DNA of 64,000 bases, from contig JAPPGI010000052.1 of the NCBI GenBank assembly GCA_028874985.1, positions 55,532 to 119,531 of the forward strand, given 5' to 3'. The position numbers and the translations under genes are program-made. Below, one piece after another: positions 25,067 to 34,752 of the stretch (position 1 is the stretch's first letter; each line of letters opens with the position of its first letter). The DNA is from Gemmatimonadota bacterium. Its GTDB lineage: Bacteria > Gemmatimonadota > Gemmatimonadetes > Longimicrobiales > Gaopeijiaceae. The notes beneath the pieces were generated by a model, which did no database searches, had not been told where the DNA came from, and saw only the letters and a list, made by a program, of their open reading frames with translations.

Positions 25067-26224
25067 GTGCTGACCGCCGAACAGCGCGAGATTCGCGACC
25101 TGGCGCGCGACTTCGTAGAGGGCGAGATCGTACCCCGGGCCGCTTCGTGGGACCGTGACGGCGCCTTCGAAAGGGAGATTCTCGACAAGCTCGCCGCCCT
25201 GGGGTTCATGGGAATGCTGGTCCCCGCGGACTACGGGGGCCTGGAATTCGATGTTCCCACCTACCTGGTTGCGCTGGAGGAGATCGCGCGCGGCGACGCC
25301 GCCCTGGCCCTGACGGTGGCGATCCAGAACGGGCCCGTCCCCCACCTGCTTCTGGCGCACGGGAGCGAAGCTCAAAGGGCCGAATGGCTGCCGGCGCTCG
25401 CGGCGGGAGAGAAGATCGCCGCCTTCGCCCTCTCGGAAGCCGACGCGGGCAGCGACCCGGCGGGGATGCACACCCGGGCGCGGCGGCACGGGGGTGCCTG
25501 GGAGATTTCGGGATCGAAGAGGTGGGTCACAAACGGGTGCCTGGCCGATGTTGCGGTCGTCTTCGCGCGGACCGGCTCCGGGGAACTCCGGGCCCCGACC
25601 GGTGCCTTCATCGTGGACACCGGTGCCGAGGGGTACCGTGTCGCAAGACGGGAGAAGACAATGGGCCTCCGCGCCTCGGAGACCGTATCCGTGGAGCTGG
25701 AGGATGTGCGCGTGGATTCAACCCGGCTCGTCGGCGACCCGGCGCGCGGGCTCGCCTACGCCCTGGAGGCACTCGACTTGGGGAGGCTCGGGATCGGGGC
25801 TCAGGCGGTGGGGATCGCCGGGGCCGCGCTGGAGCACGCCACGCGCTACGCCCGGGAGCGCCGCCAGTTCGGCCGCACGATCGCGTCCTTCGGCGCAATC
25901 CGAAGCAAGCTGGCCGTCATGGCCACCAGGATCGCCGCCTCCAGGGCGCTGGTCAGAGAGGGCGCGGAGGAGTGGGAGGCACGGGCCTCCCGCCCCGGTG
26001 AGGACCTCCCGGTCACCGCCCGTTCGGCGATGGCCAAGCTGCTGGCCAGCGAGACCGCCATGTGGGTGACGGAGGAGGCGGTTCGCATCTTCGGCGGCTA
26101 TGGTTTCATGCGTGAGTTTCCCGTGGAGAAGCTCATGCGGGACGCCAAGGGCACTGAGATCTACGAGGGAACGAGCGAAATCCTGCGGCTGGTGATCGGC
26201 CGTGCCGTCACGGGGACGGAATGA
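25067..26224 (+). CDS. acyl-CoA dehydrogenase, short-chain type
   Basis: FAD-dependent alpha,beta-desaturation of acyl-CoA, electrons passing to ETF. The 385-aa protein has an N-terminal helical domain, [15 protein letters not shown] and [10 protein letters not shown] (FAD and substrate contacts), [14 protein letters not shown] and the active-site Glu in [12 protein letters not shown] near the C-terminus, the position used by short-chain (butyryl) enzymes. GTG start 2 bases after the previous stop. No etfAB genes occur in the window. Confidence 0.95.
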   Translation: MLTAEQREIRDLARDFVEGEIVPRAASWDRDGAFEREILDKLAALGFMGMLVPADYGGLEFDVPTYLVALEEIARGDAALALTVAIQNGPVPHLLLAHGSEAQRAEWLPALAAGEKIAAFALSEADAGSDPAGMHTRARRHGGAWEISGSKRWVTNGCLADVAVVFARTGSGELRAPTGAFIVDTGAEGYRVARREKTMGLRASETVSVELEDVRVDSTRLVGDPARGLAYALEALDLGRLGIGAQAVGIAGAALEHATRYARERRQFGRTIASFGAIRSKLAVMATRIAASRALVREGAEEWEARASRPGEDLPVTARSAMAKLLASETAMWVTEEAVRIFGGYGFMREFPVEKLMRDAKGTEIYEGTSEILRLVIGRAVTGTE

Positions 26225-26307
26225 CGGGCGGCCAGCGGCCGCCGGCGGGCGGGTGGGCGGCGTGGGACGCCCGGGCAGGTCCTGCGGGACGGGAAACGGG
26301 GAGGCGG

Positions 26308-27462
26308 ATGCAACACCTGAAGCACACGGACGAGCGGGTCCACCGGTTCGTCGCCGGGGAAATGTCGCGCCAGCTTGGCCAGCTCGAGATGATCGCGAGC
26401 GAGAACTTCGTGTCTCCCGCTGTGCTTGAAGCGCTCGGCACCGTCTTCACCCACAAGTACGCGGAAGGTTTGCCGGGGAAGCGCTACAACGGGGGCTGCG
26501 AGTTCGCGGATGAGGTGGAGGAGCTGGCCCGTTCGCGGGCCACGCGGCTCTTCGGGGCGGACCACGCGAATGTCCAGCCCCACTCGGGGGCCCAGGCCAA
26601 CATGGCCGGGTACTTCGCCTTCCTCGAGCCCGGCGACCGAATCCTGGGCATGAACCTGAGCCACGGTGGTCACCTCACGCATGGTTCGCCAGTCAACTTC
26701 AGCGGCCGCTTCTTCGATGCCGTGGCCTACGGCGTGCGCGAGTCGGATGGCCGGATCGACTACGACGCGGTCCGCGACATCGCACGCCGGACGCGCCCGA
26801 AGATGATCGTCTCGGGAGCGTCCGCCTATCCCCGCGCCCTCGACTTCGAAGCTTTCGGAGCGATCGCCCGGGAGGTCGGCGCGGTGCACATGTGCGACCT
26901 CGCGCACATTGCCGGACTGGTGGCGGGTGGGCATCACCCGAGCCCGGTGCCCCACGCCGATGTGGTCACCACGACCACCCACAAGACACTCCGGGGTCCT
27001 CGCGGAGGGCTCATCCTCAGCCGGCGGGAGCACGCCGGCGTCGTCGACCGCATGGTCTTCCCCTTCGTGCAGGGGGGGCCTCTGATGCACGTGGTCGCGG
27101 CCAAGGCGGTAGCGCTGGGCGAAGCGCTCGTCCCCGGCTTCGCGGAGTACGGCCGCCGGGTGGTCGAGAACACGCGCGTCCTGGCGGATACGCTGTTGGA
27201 GCGCGGTGTCCGCCTGGTGTCCGGAGGAACGGATACCCACCTCATCCTGGTCGACCTCAGGGACCGTGAACTGACCGGAAAGGATGCGGAGAGGGCGCTG
27301 GAACGCGCGGGCGTCACGGTCAACAAGAACACGGTTCCAGGCGAGACCCGGTCGCCTTTCGTCACATCCGGGCTGCGGATCGGGACGCCGGCGATCACCA
27401 CGCGGGGGACGGGCGGGCACGAGATCCGCCTGATCGGCGGCTGGATCGCTGACGTCCTCTAG
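26308..27462 (+). CDS. glyA: serine hydroxymethyltransferase, truncated by in-frame TAG
   Basis: PLP enzyme interconverting serine and glycine with tetrahydrofolate. The ATG at 26308 has GGAGG upstream; an ATG at 26221 overlapping the previous stop would add 29 low-complexity residues. Motifs: [40 protein letters not shown], the PLP-binding Lys in [13 protein letters not shown] (about 226) and NKNTVPGE. The frame stops after WIADVL at TAG 27460-27462 (384 aa). The next codons continue in frame with RPGDEVTLSAIHRRVSELC and AAYPLFGE to TGA 27561, which is the conserved SHMT C-terminus (intact length 417 aa). A CAG-to-TAG change would explain it. Confidence 0.93.
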   Translation: MQHLKHTDERVHRFVAGEMSRQLGQLEMIASENFVSPAVLEALGTVFTHKYAEGLPGKRYNGGCEFADEVEELARSRATRLFGADHANVQPHSGAQANMAGYFAFLEPGDRILGMNLSHGGHLTHGSPVNFSGRFFDAVAYGVRESDGRIDYDAVRDIARRTRPKMIVSGASAYPRALDFEAFGAIAREVGAVHMCDLAHIAGLVAGGHHPSPVPHADVVTTTTHKTLRGPRGGLILSRREHAGVVDRMVFPFVQGGPLMHVVAAKAVALGEALVPGFAEYGRRVVENTRVLADTLLERGVRLVSGGTDTHLILVDLRDRELTGKDAERALERAGVTVNKNTVPGETRSPFVTSGLRIGTPAITTRGTGGHEIRLIGGWIADVL

Positions 27463-27561
27463 CGGCCGGGCGACGAAGTCACCCTGTCCGCGATCCATCG
27501 GCGGGTCAGCGAGCTGTGCGCCGCCTACCCGCTCTTCGGGGAACTGGCGACGCCCGCCTGA
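27463..27561 (+). pseudogene. glyA: detached C-terminal tail of glyA
   Basis: Thirty-two codons plus TGA in the same frame as glyA, directly after its TAG. The content (a helix ending in ELCAAYPLFGEL) matches the usual last helix and Phe-Pro-Leu-Tyr-type end of SHMT. It is not expressed unless the TAG is read through or is a sequence error. Confidence 0.8.
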
Positions 27562-27580
27562 CGATGTGAGATTGGCAGGT

Positions 27581-28006
27581 ATGAGCACTTGCGATCCCTT
27601 CGACCATCCCGCGGCCCTCCAGGTGCCGAACCTCCGCTTCCACCGCCACGCGTACGATTTTCTTCTGGACGCGCTCCAGGAGGTGATTTCAAGTCTTAGC
27701 GAACGCCGCCACATCTCCGGGCAGGAGTTGGTCGAGGGTGTCCGGCGACTGGCGCTGGAGCGCTTCGGCCCCATGGCGCGGACCGTTCTCGAATACTGGG
27801 GAATCCGCTCGACCGAGGATGTGGGCGAGCTCGTCTTCGCCCTCGTGGACATGGGGATCCTGGTGAAGAACGTCGACGACCGGCCCGAGGATTTCTCGGC
27901 CGTCTTCGACTTCGAGGAGGCCTTCGACCGGGACTATCCCTGGACGGTGTATCCTTGGAAGGTGGCGACGGTGTGCCCCTGGACGGTGGCGACATCGGTG
28001 GATTGA
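27581..28006 (+). CDS. Minf_1886-type protein of unknown function
   Basis: A 141-aa protein resembling the Minf_1886 family found in Verrucomicrobia, Planctomycetes and Gemmatimonadota: FHRHAYDFLLDALQEVI, RRHISGQELVEGVRRLALE, FGPMARTVLEYWGIRSTEDV and ELVFALVDMGIL. The core is complete. The last 20 residues (from YPWTVYPWK to the end) are encoded by short degenerate DNA repeats of CCTGGACGGTG type and look like an added tail. No function is known for the family. Confidence 0.8.
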   Translation: MSTCDPFDHPAALQVPNLRFHRHAYDFLLDALQEVISSLSERRHISGQELVEGVRRLALERFGPMARTVLEYWGIRSTEDVGELVFALVDMGILVKNVDDRPEDFSAVFDFEEAFDRDYPWTVYPWKVATVCPWTVATSVD

Positions 28007-28008
28007 GG

Positions 28009-28028
28009 GGCCAAATGGCTGTTTTTTT
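28009..28028 (+). terminator. possible short terminator
   Basis: GCC-AAAT-GGC followed by a run of seven T (28022-28028), 4 bases after the preceding stop. The T-run is striking in this GC-rich DNA, but the stem is only 3-4 bp, so confidence is low. Confidence 0.3.
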
Positions 28029-28049
28029 GCGGAATAGCGGAAAAGAAGC

Positions 28050-28078
28050 TGGCATACGGTCCCATATTCTGGTAGCTT
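28050..28078 (+). promoter_or_regulatory. promoter of the zinc-ribbon/nnr/thiL unit
   Basis: TGGCAT (28050-28055), 17 bases, TAGCTT (28073-28078) with an extended TGG just before the -10. Predicted start near 28085, leaving a leader of about 105 bases to the small zinc-ribbon gene. Confidence 0.45.
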
Positions 28079-28192
28079 CCGCCCCCGAGCAACTTGCGCG
28101 ACGGCCGGTTCGAGGATCGGACGGCGGACCGCAAATCACCCATTGAGGCGGCCTTACGAGGGTCGCCGGAATCGGCCAATGACGAGGGTTTG

Positions 28193-28396
28193 ATGAACAC
28201 GGTGGATGAGAACGGCTTTGCCGACTGCAAGAAGTGCGGCGACGGAGTGCTGCTGCCAATGTCCGATTACGGGCGTGACGGAGCCCCGATCCGGTACAAG
28301 GCCTGGGTTTGTTCGAACCCGGACTGCGGATTCAATATCCGCATAGACAACGGCGAGATCACCTTCGGGCGGTCGATCGGGCAGAGCTACAAGTAG
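28193..28396 (+). CDS. small zinc-ribbon protein
   Basis: A 67-aa protein with two Cys pairs, CKKCGDG (12-15) and CSNPDC (40-45), separated by 25 residues: a zinc-ribbon layout. The ATG has GAGG 6 bases upstream; the longer in-frame start is not supported. The sequence IRYKAWVCSNPDCGFNIRIDNGEITFG suggests a rubredoxin-like or nucleic-acid-binding knuckle. No family name can be assigned. nnr starts 2 bases after its stop. Confidence 0.75.
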   Translation: MNTVDENGFADCKKCGDGVLLPMSDYGRDGAPIRYKAWVCSNPDCGFNIRIDNGEITFGRSIGQSYK

Positions 28397-28398
28397 CC

Positions 28399-29985
28399 GT
28401 GACCCCGGACAGCCTCACCGGGCCGTTCGGGAAACCCGGCACGCGGGCGCCGACGGCGGAGCAGGCCGCCCGCTTCGACCATTCCGCCATCGTCCAGCGC
28501 GGCGTTCCCGAGCCGGCTCTGATGGAGAATGCCGGACGGCAGGCGGCGCTGATCGTCGAACATCTGTTCCCGAAAGGGCGGGTCGTGGCTGTGGTGGGTT
28601 CGGGGAACAACGGGGGCGACGCGCTGGTGTGCCTGAGGGCCCTGGCCGCGTGGGGGCGCTCCGTCGCCGCGATCATCGTCGGGAAGCGTCCCGACCCCGA
28701 CCCGGTCCTGCATGACTGGGATATCCCCCGGTCCGAATTCCATCGCCCGGGGCCCGGCGCGACCGGGGATCCGGCCCGCATGCTCGCGGGCGCCGAGGTC
28801 GTGGTCGACGGTCTTCTGGGCACGGGAATACGGGGAGCGCCCAGGACGAAACATGCCGCGATGATCCGTGCCGTCAACGAAGGGCGGGGGGCGGTCGTAT
28901 CGCTCGACACGCCCTCGGGCGTCGACGGCACCACCGGCCGGGTGCCGGGCGTGGCGGTCAGGGCGGATGCAACCGTGGCCTTCGGGTGGCCGAAGCTGGG
29001 CACCCTCCTCTACCCGGGGCGGGAGCGGAGCGGAAGGATCGTGGCGGTCGAGATCGGGTTTCCGCCCGGTGGGACGGCGAACTGGCCCCGCCTGATCACT
29101 CCCGGCTGGGCGTCTCGGGTCCTTCCCCGCCGACCCGCCGCAACGCACAAGAACGAGGTCGGTGCACTGGCGATCGTGGCCGGATCGGCGATGCCCGGCG
29201 CGGCGGTCCTGGCCGCCCGATGCGCCTTCCGGTGTGGCGCCGGACTCGTCCGGGTGTGCGCTTCGGGGCCGGTCGGGGAGGTGATCGCCGAGGTGCCCGA
29301 GGCGGTGTTCGTGGACGCCGCCGACGACCGTGCGCTGCGGGAAGCGGTGAAGCGGAGCGACGCGGTCGCGATCGGGCCGGGGCTGGGAACGGGGGGCGGG
29401 GCTCGGCGACAGTTGGGGATCGCCCTCGGGGCGCGCGAGTTGCGGCCCGCGGTGATCGACGCGGATGCGCTGACCCTTCTGGCCGATGGGAGTTGGGGCG
29501 ATTCGGGTGCCCGCGGGAGTGGGGACGGGGGGATCGTGGTCACGCCGCACCCCGGCGAGATGGCCCGTCTGATGGCGTGCACCGTGGCGGAGGTGCAGAA
29601 CGACAGGGTGGCGAACGCGCGGCGCTTCGCGGCGACGAGGGGTGCGGTGACCCTCCTCAAGGGCGTGCCCGCCCTGGTGGCCGAACCGGGGGGCGGATTG
29701 ATGGTCAGCGTGCAGGAGAACCCGTCGGAACTGGCGGTGGCGGGAATGGGCGACGTGCTCACCGGTGCGCTCGGCTCCTTCCTGGCTCAGGGCATCGACC
29801 CGTTCCGGGCCGGGGGTCTCGCCCTTCATGTGACGGGCCGGGCGGCGTCGCACGCGAGGTTGGGGGCGGCGCTCACCCCTTCCGACGTGGTGGAGGCGAT
29901 CCCGGCGGTGCTGGCGGCGCGCGGAAGCGGTGCCACCGATCTCCCGTTCCCCTTCGTCACCTTCGACCAGAGACGGCCCGGCTGA
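28399..29985 (+). CDS. nnr: bifunctional NAD(P)H-hydrate epimerase/dehydratase
   Basis: Repairs hydrated NAD(P)H: the N-terminal YjeF_N domain epimerises NAD(P)HX and the C-terminal carbohydrate-kinase-like domain dehydrates it using ADP or ATP. The 528-aa protein shows MENAGRQAA and VVGSGNNGGDALVCLRAL in the first half, DTPSGVDGTTG, then in the second half HKNEVGALAIVAGS, GPGLGTG, VVTPHPGEMARLM, TLLKGVPALV and GMGDVLTGALGSFLAQG with the catalytic Asp. Both domains look complete. GTG start. Confidence 0.94.
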   Translation: MTPDSLTGPFGKPGTRAPTAEQAARFDHSAIVQRGVPEPALMENAGRQAALIVEHLFPKGRVVAVVGSGNNGGDALVCLRALAAWGRSVAAIIVGKRPDPDPVLHDWDIPRSEFHRPGPGATGDPARMLAGAEVVVDGLLGTGIRGAPRTKHAAMIRAVNEGRGAVVSLDTPSGVDGTTGRVPGVAVRADATVAFGWPKLGTLLYPGRERSGRIVAVEIGFPPGGTANWPRLITPGWASRVLPRRPAATHKNEVGALAIVAGSAMPGAAVLAARCAFRCGAGLVRVCASGPVGEVIAEVPEAVFVDAADDRALREAVKRSDAVAIGPGLGTGGGARRQLGIALGARELRPAVIDADALTLLADGSWGDSGARGSGDGGIVVTPHPGEMARLMACTVAEVQNDRVANARRFAATRGAVTLLKGVPALVAEPGGGLMVSVQENPSELAVAGMGDVLTGALGSFLAQGIDPFRAGGLALHVTGRAASHARLGAALTPSDVVEAIPAVLAARGSGATDLPFPFVTFDQRRPG

Positions 29986-29991
29986 GGGCCC

Positions 29992-30942
29992 GTGAGCGAG
30001 GCCGAACTCGTACGACGGCTGATCGCGATCGGTTGGAGGGGGAGCCGGGCCGTCCGGCTGGGTCCGGGCGACGATGCCGCCTTTCTTCGGGGTGGCCTTG
30101 TCGTTGCCACCGACCTGGCCGTCGAGGATGTGCACTTCAGGTTCGACTGGATCACTCCCGAGGAGGCCGGCTTCAGGGCCGGGGCGGCGGCGCTCAGCGA
30201 TCTGGCGGCCATGGGCGCGGCTCCCGAGGGGCTCCTCGTGTCGCTGGCCGTTCCGGACGAACCGAAGCTCGCGGAGGCGTTGCAGCGGGGTGTGCGCGAT
30301 GCCGGAGACCGTGTGGGAGTGGCGGTCATCGGGGGCGATGTCAGCCGTTCCCCCGGGCCGGTCGTGATGGATGTCGTCACCGTGGGGCGGGCCAGGACCG
30401 TGGTGACCCGCGGCGGCGCGGAGGTGGGGCAGGAGGTGTGGGTGTCCGGCTCGCTGGGCGGATCCGCGGCTGCCGTGGCCGCCTGGTCCGCCGGTACCGA
30501 ACCGGATCCGGCTGCCCGGAGACGCTTCACCGTTCCGCCCGACCGGATCCCGCTCGGATCGGGGCTGGCCGGCGCGGAACTCGCCCGCTCGATGATCGAC
30601 ATATCGGACGGACTGGTATGCGACGCCGGGCGGGTGGCCGAAGCCTCGGGGGCCATGATCGTCATCGACCGGGACCGGGTCCCGGTGCACCCGGGTGCGG
30701 CCCTGGACTTGAACCTCGCACTGGAAGGGGGCGAAGATTATGAACTGATGTTTACGGCCCCGGCCGGGGCCGAGTCCCGGATTGTGGCCCTCGCACAGGA
30801 GGTGTCGGTGACTGTGAACCGGATCGGTTGGGTGGAAGAAGGGACGGGTGTGGTCCTCCGGGACGCCCGTGGGCGTCGCAGCATCCCGGGTCGCGGAGGG
30901 TACGATCACTTCCCGTCCCCCGGGTCACGTCGCGGCCGATGA
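29992..30942 (+). CDS. thiL: thiamine-monophosphate kinase ThiL
   Basis: ATP-dependent conversion of thiamine phosphate to thiamine diphosphate. The 316-aa protein has the AIRS-like fold signatures: GPGDDAAFL (24-32), ATDLAVEDVHFRFDW, AALSDLAAMGAAP, IGGDVSRS, MIDISDGLVCDAG and EGGEDYELMFT. Standard family length. The last codons overlap plsC by 4 bases (ATGA). Confidence 0.95.
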   Translation: MSEAELVRRLIAIGWRGSRAVRLGPGDDAAFLRGGLVVATDLAVEDVHFRFDWITPEEAGFRAGAAALSDLAAMGAAPEGLLVSLAVPDEPKLAEALQRGVRDAGDRVGVAVIGGDVSRSPGPVVMDVVTVGRARTVVTRGGAEVGQEVWVSGSLGGSAAAVAAWSAGTEPDPAARRRFTVPPDRIPLGSGLAGAELARSMIDISDGLVCDAGRVAEASGAMIVIDRDRVPVHPGAALDLNLALEGGEDYELMFTAPAGAESRIVALAQEVSVTVNRIGWVEEGTGVVLRDARGRRSIPGRGGYDHFPSPGSRRGR

Positions 30943-31760
30943 TCCGGCTGGCCTGGGGCTATGCGGTCGCAGCGGCGTCGACCGTGTTCTTCGGGGGTAC
31001 CGTGGCCGCCCGGTCCGCCCTGCGAATCCGTGGATTCGGGAACTTCGCGGAGCGCGCCACCGCGAGGTGGGCCGCCGGCATCCTCTGGGGTTCGAGGGTA
31101 AGGGTGGCGATGGACCATCCGGAGCGCTTCGGCGCCGGCCGCAGCCAGGTGCTCGTGTCGAATCACCAGAGCTGGTTCGACGTGTTCTCCCTCGCGGCGG
31201 CGCTTCCCGTCCCCTTCAGCTTCGTGGGCAAGAAGGAACTCTCGCGCGTTCCGTTCCTGGGACACGCGTGGGAGAAGGTCGGCCACGTCGCCATCGACCG
31301 CGCCGATCACCAGTCGGCCCTGGAGTCCCTGACGGCGGTGGACCGGCAGATCCGCGACGGAGGCCGCACCATCATCATGTTCCCCGAGGGCACCCGTTCG
31401 CCGACGGGGCGGCTCGGGCGGTTCAAGAAGGGGGCGTTCGTGATGGCCATCAAGGCTCAGGTGCCGGTGATTCCGGTTGCCCTGGTCGGTTCAAGGCGCG
31501 TGATGCGGAAGGGGAGTTGGCGGATCAGGCCCGGGCGGGTGACCATCCGGGTGGGACATCCGATCGACACGAGCGGTTTGACCCTCAGGGACCGTGACCG
31601 GCTCACTCAGGAGGCCCGCGCAGCGGTCGCGGCGTTGCGGGAGGGCGGTGCCGCCGCGGGCTCGCTCCCCGAGGCGGCTGCACCGGAGCCCGGTCCGGGG
31701 ACGCCGTCCGCCGGGCCGGACACGGCCACGGAGTCCGAGGTCGCATGCCGGCCATCGTAG
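30939..31760 (+). CDS. plsC: 1-acyl-sn-glycerol-3-phosphate acyltransferase PlsC
   Basis: Membrane-associated acyltransferase making phosphatidic acid. The 273-aa protein has an N-terminal hydrophobic segment (residues 5-25), then NHQSWFD (HX4D motif, about 72), [22 protein letters not shown] (about 152) and [11 protein letters not shown]. The last 40 residues are an Ala/Pro/Glu-rich tail overlapping the eno start by 16 bases. The start ATG overlaps the thiL stop. Confidence 0.94.
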   Translation: MIRLAWGYAVAAASTVFFGGTVAARSALRIRGFGNFAERATARWAAGILWGSRVRVAMDHPERFGAGRSQVLVSNHQSWFDVFSLAAALPVPFSFVGKKELSRVPFLGHAWEKVGHVAIDRADHQSALESLTAVDRQIRDGGRTIIMFPEGTRSPTGRLGRFKKGAFVMAIKAQVPVIPVALVGSRRVMRKGSWRIRPGRVTIRVGHPIDTSGLTLRDRDRLTQEARAAVAALREGGAAAGSLPEAAAPEPGPGTPSAGPDTATESEVACRPS

Positions 31761-33022
31761 ACGTTCGCGGGCGCGAGATCCTGGATTCGCGCGGCAACCC
31801 GACCGTCGAGGCGGAGGTCACCCTCGAGTCGGGCCGCCGCGGCCGTGCGGCCGTTCCCAGCGGTGCCTCCACGGGAGGCTACGAGGCGGTGGAACTGCGC
31901 GACGGCGATCCGGGCCGCTACCTTGGCCGGGGCGTGCGCGGCGCGGTCCGCAACATCGCGACGGAGATTCGTGCCGCGGTTGTCGGCCGGGACGCATCCG
32001 ACCAGCGGGACATCGATCGAACGATGATCGACCTGGACGGGACCGAAGGGAAGAGCCGGCTGGGCGCCAACGCCGTGCTGGCCGTCTCCCTGGCGGCGGC
32101 CCGCGCGGCGGCCTCGGAGCAGGGACTGCCGCTGTATCGGTATCTGGGCGGGGAGGATGCCCGCACACTGCCGGTGCCCATGATGAACATCGTGAACGGA
32201 GGGGCTCACGCGTCGAACAACGTGGACATACAGGAATTCATGGTCATGCCCGTGGGTGCGGACACCTTCGCGGAAGGGCTGCGCATGGGCGTGGAGGTCT
32301 TCCATGCGCTGGGGAGGCTGCTCGGCGAGGCGGGAAAGAGCACCTCCGTGGGTGACGAGGGCGGATTCGCGCCTGACCTCGGTTCCGACACGGAAGCGGC
32401 GGAAGTTGTGGTGCGGGCGATCGAGTCCGCAGGCTACCGCACCGGCGAAGACGTCGTGCTGTCGGTCGATGCCGCCGCGTCCGAGCTCTTCACGGGGGGT
32501 TCCTACACCTTCCGCAAGTCGTCGGGCGCGAGCCTGGCCACCGAAGACATGATCACCTTCTGGGCGGATATGCTCGCGCGCTTCCCCCTGGTCAGTCTCG
32601 AGGACCCCCTGGACGAGGACGACTGGGACGGATGGGCCGCGCTGACCGAACGGGTCGGGGGGCGTTGCCAGATCGTGGGCGACGACCTCTTCGCCACCAA
32701 CCTGAAGCGCCTCGGACGCGGCATCCGCGACCGCGCGGCCAACGCCATCCTGGTCAAGGTGAACCAGATCGGCACCCTGACCGAGGCGCTGGAGGCCGTG
32801 CGGGCCGCCCGGGATGCCGGGTTCGGCACCGTGATTTCGCACCGCTCCGGCGAAACGGAGGACACCTTCATCGCCGACCTCGCGGTGGCCACGGGCGCGG
32901 GCCAGATCAAGACCGGAGCGCCCAGCCGCACCGACCGGGTCGCCAAGTACAACCAGCTGCTGCGGATCGAGGAGTCGCTCGGAGGGCGGGCCGAATACGC
33001 GGCGGGGAGGTCGGTGGGATGA
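31745..33022 (+). CDS. eno: phosphopyruvate hydratase (enolase)
   Basis: Glycolytic conversion of 2-phosphoglycerate to phosphoenolpyruvate; also a degradosome component in some bacteria. 425 aa, canonical: [105 protein letters not shown] and [18 protein letters not shown]. All metal and substrate residues are visible. eno followed directly by ftsB is a widespread arrangement. Confidence 0.98.
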   Translation: MPAIVDVRGREILDSRGNPTVEAEVTLESGRRGRAAVPSGASTGGYEAVELRDGDPGRYLGRGVRGAVRNIATEIRAAVVGRDASDQRDIDRTMIDLDGTEGKSRLGANAVLAVSLAAARAAASEQGLPLYRYLGGEDARTLPVPMMNIVNGGAHASNNVDIQEFMVMPVGADTFAEGLRMGVEVFHALGRLLGEAGKSTSVGDEGGFAPDLGSDTEAAEVVVRAIESAGYRTGEDVVLSVDAAASELFTGGSYTFRKSSGASLATEDMITFWADMLARFPLVSLEDPLDEDDWDGWAALTERVGGRCQIVGDDLFATNLKRLGRGIRDRAANAILVKVNQIGTLTEALEAVRAARDAGFGTVISHRSGETEDTFIADLAVATGAGQIKTGAPSRTDRVAKYNQLLRIEESLGGRAEYAAGRSVG

Positions 33023-33390
33023 GGCGCTGGAGGCGGATCGTCTTTCCGGGCGTCCTGGGGCTCGCGCTGTACGTCGGCGTCGCGGGCGGGGAGTACTCGC
33101 TCCTGGAGGCCCGCCGGGCCGCGAGCGAACTCCTGGACACGAGCGGGGAGTTGCAGATCGCCCGGCAACGGAACGAATCGCTGCGCGCCCGCATCGATTC
33201 CCTGCTGCACCACGACGGGGCGCTGGAACGATTTGCGCGGGAACGATACGGGTTAATCCGGGACGGCGAACTCCTCTACAGGATATCCCCCGGTCTCGAA
33301 CCGGAAGAAACCGTGGCGCCGGACGAGCGGGACGGCACGTCAGTCCTCGGCCGTCTGCGGAGGGGGTTGCGCTCCGACCGCTCCCGCTGA
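33019..33390 (+). CDS. ftsB: septum formation initiator FtsB/DivIC
   Basis: Small bitopic division protein: short cytoplasmic N-terminus (MRRWRR), one membrane helix (about 8-25), a coiled coil (about 30-65, with [22 protein letters not shown]) and the family ending [20 protein letters not shown]. 123 aa. ATG overlaps the eno stop. Its 3' end overlaps the leftward slipin gene by 51 bases in antisense. Confidence 0.88.
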   Translation: MRRWRRIVFPGVLGLALYVGVAGGEYSLLEARRAASELLDTSGELQIARQRNESLRARIDSLLHHDGALERFARERYGLIRDGELLYRISPGLEPEETVAPDERDGTSVLGRLRRGLRSDRSR

Positions 33391-34350
33391 TTCCTCGTCG
33401 GCCACCGCTTCAGCGGGCGTGGTCTCCATTCCCAACGCCCGCTTCGCCTCCTCGAGAACGCGCTCGGCATTCCCCGCCTCCAACGCCGCAACCACTTCCC
33501 GCGAACCTGCTCCCAGGCTCTCGGCCGCGGCCGCCGCCAAGGCCCTCGCTTCTTCCTTGCCGATCCCCGCCGGGCGTCCGCCCGCGGGCACGCTCGTGGC
33601 CTTCTCCACGAACGGGGCGAAAAGGTCCACGGGTATCGGGAACAGGGTCGTGGAGTTGTTCTCCGCGGCCACCTCCACCACGGTCTGCAGAAAGCGCAGC
33701 TGCAACGCCTCCGGGTACTGGGAGATGATCTTCGCGGCTGCGGACAGCTTCTGCGAAGCCTGGAATTCCCCCTCGGCGGCGATCACCTTGCCGCGCCGCT
33801 CGCGCTCGGCCTCGGCCTGCTTGGCCATCGCGCGCTTCATCTCCTTCGGCAGGTCGATGTCCTTGATCTCGACCGCCGTCACCTCGATTCCCCACGGATC
33901 TGTCTCGAGGTCGATGATCCGCCGCACGATCTCGTTGATCCGCTCCCGCTGGGCCAGCAGTTCGTCGAGCTCGGACTGTCCGACCACGCTGCGCAGAGTG
34001 GTCTGCGCGATCTGGCTGGTGGCGAAGTAGTAGTCCTCCACCTCGACCACCGCCTTGGACGGGTCCACGACCCGGAAATAGACCACGGCGTTCACCGTGC
34101 AGCTCACGTTGTCCTTGGTGATGGTGTCCTGCGGCGCGATGTCCAGCGCGATGATGCGCAGGTCCATCTTCCGCATGCGCTCGATGCCGTACGGAACCAT
34201 GAAGACCAGGCCCGGCCCCTTTGCTCGGGTGAGCTTGCCGAGGCGGAAGACGACGCCGCGCTCGTACTCCCACAGGATGCGGAGCGAACTGAGAAGACCG
34301 ATCAGGCCGAAGGCGGTGACCGCCGGGATCAGGACGAAACCCAGGTCCAT
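33340..34350 (-). CDS. slipin / SPFH-domain membrane protein
   Basis: Stomatin-like scaffold protein of the cytoplasmic membrane. 336 aa from the ATG at 34350 (GGAG upstream); a longer frame adds 39 unlikely residues. N-terminal membrane hairpin (about 5-28), [22 protein letters not shown], the SPFH core with [34 protein letters not shown] and [19 protein letters not shown], then a coiled coil with [21 protein letters not shown]. The last 90 residues are Ala/Glu-rich and less typical. The usual NfeD partner is not adjacent. Confidence 0.93.
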   Translation of the reverse strand: MDLGFVLIPAVTAFGLIGLLSSLRILWEYERGVVFRLGKLTRAKGPGLVFMVPYGIERMRKMDLRIIALDIAPQDTITKDNVSCTVNAVVYFRVVDPSKAVVEVEDYYFATSQIAQTTLRSVVGQSELDELLAQRERINEIVRRIIDLETDPWGIEVTAVEIKDIDLPKEMKRAMAKQAEAERERRGKVIAAEGEFQASQKLSAAAKIISQYPEALQLRFLQTVVEVAAENNSTTLFPIPVDLFAPFVEKATSVPAGGRPAGIGKEEARALAAAAAESLGAGSREVVAALEAGNAERVLEEAKRALGMETTPAEAVADEESAGAVGAQPPPQTAED

Positions 34351-34540
34351 GTTGCGTTCTCCGTGGTCGGGGGTCCGTGGATCGATCCGGTTGGACGCGG
34401 GGGATGCGTCCACGGACTCTTGTGCGGTTGTTGCCGCAAATAGGTGCCGCGACCCCCGGGTTGACAAGGGGGCGGACCGGTCGGTGGACCGCTCGGTGGG
34501 CGCTCCGGCACCCCGGCGTCCCCGGCGGAACGCTCGCCGC

Positions 34541-34569
34541 TTGACAAGCTTCGGGGGGATTTGGAGCTT
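34541..34569 (+). promoter_or_regulatory. promoter of the tRNA gene
   Basis: Consensus -35 TTGACA (34541-34546), 17-base spacer, -10 GAGCTT (34564-34569). Predicted start about 34577, four bases before the tRNA. A second TTGACA at 34461 has no partner -10. Confidence 0.6.
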
Positions 34570-34580
34570 TCGTGCTCTTC

Positions 34581-34654
34581 GCCGGAGTAGCTCAGTTGGT
34601 CAGAGCAGCGGAATCATAATCCGCGTGTCGGGGGTTCAAGTCCCTCCTCCGGCA
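34581..34654 (+). tRNA. tRNA-Met(CAT), elongator-like
   Basis: A 74-base cloverleaf. The acceptor stem GCCGGAG pairs fully with CTCCGGC, the D arm contains TAGCTCAGTTGGTCAGAGCA, the anticodon stem GCGGA/TCCGC encloses loop ATCATAA with anticodon CAT at 34615-34617, and the T loop is TTCAAGT. CCA is not encoded. Paired first acceptor bases and lack of three G-C pairs in the anticodon stem exclude the initiator. It could instead be a lysidine-modified tRNA-Ile (CAT), which is indistinguishable by eye; TilS is encoded in this window. Confidence 0.95.
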
Positions 34655-34752
34655 TTGGCGACGCGGGGTCGCGCCACGGATCCGGCGGCCCGTGGTGCGG
34701 CCACCGCGTTCTTCGACCGGCGACGCTGGCCTCGGGCTGCCGGGCGAAAGAC

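Noticed and set aside
34461..34466. Second TTGACA before the tRNA
   Set aside because: No -10-like sequence at 16-18 bases downstream; the TTGACA at 34541 fits the tRNA much better.
34581..34654. Initiator tRNA-fMet
   Set aside because: The first acceptor pair is matched (G-C) and the anticodon stem lacks the three consecutive G-C pairs of initiators.
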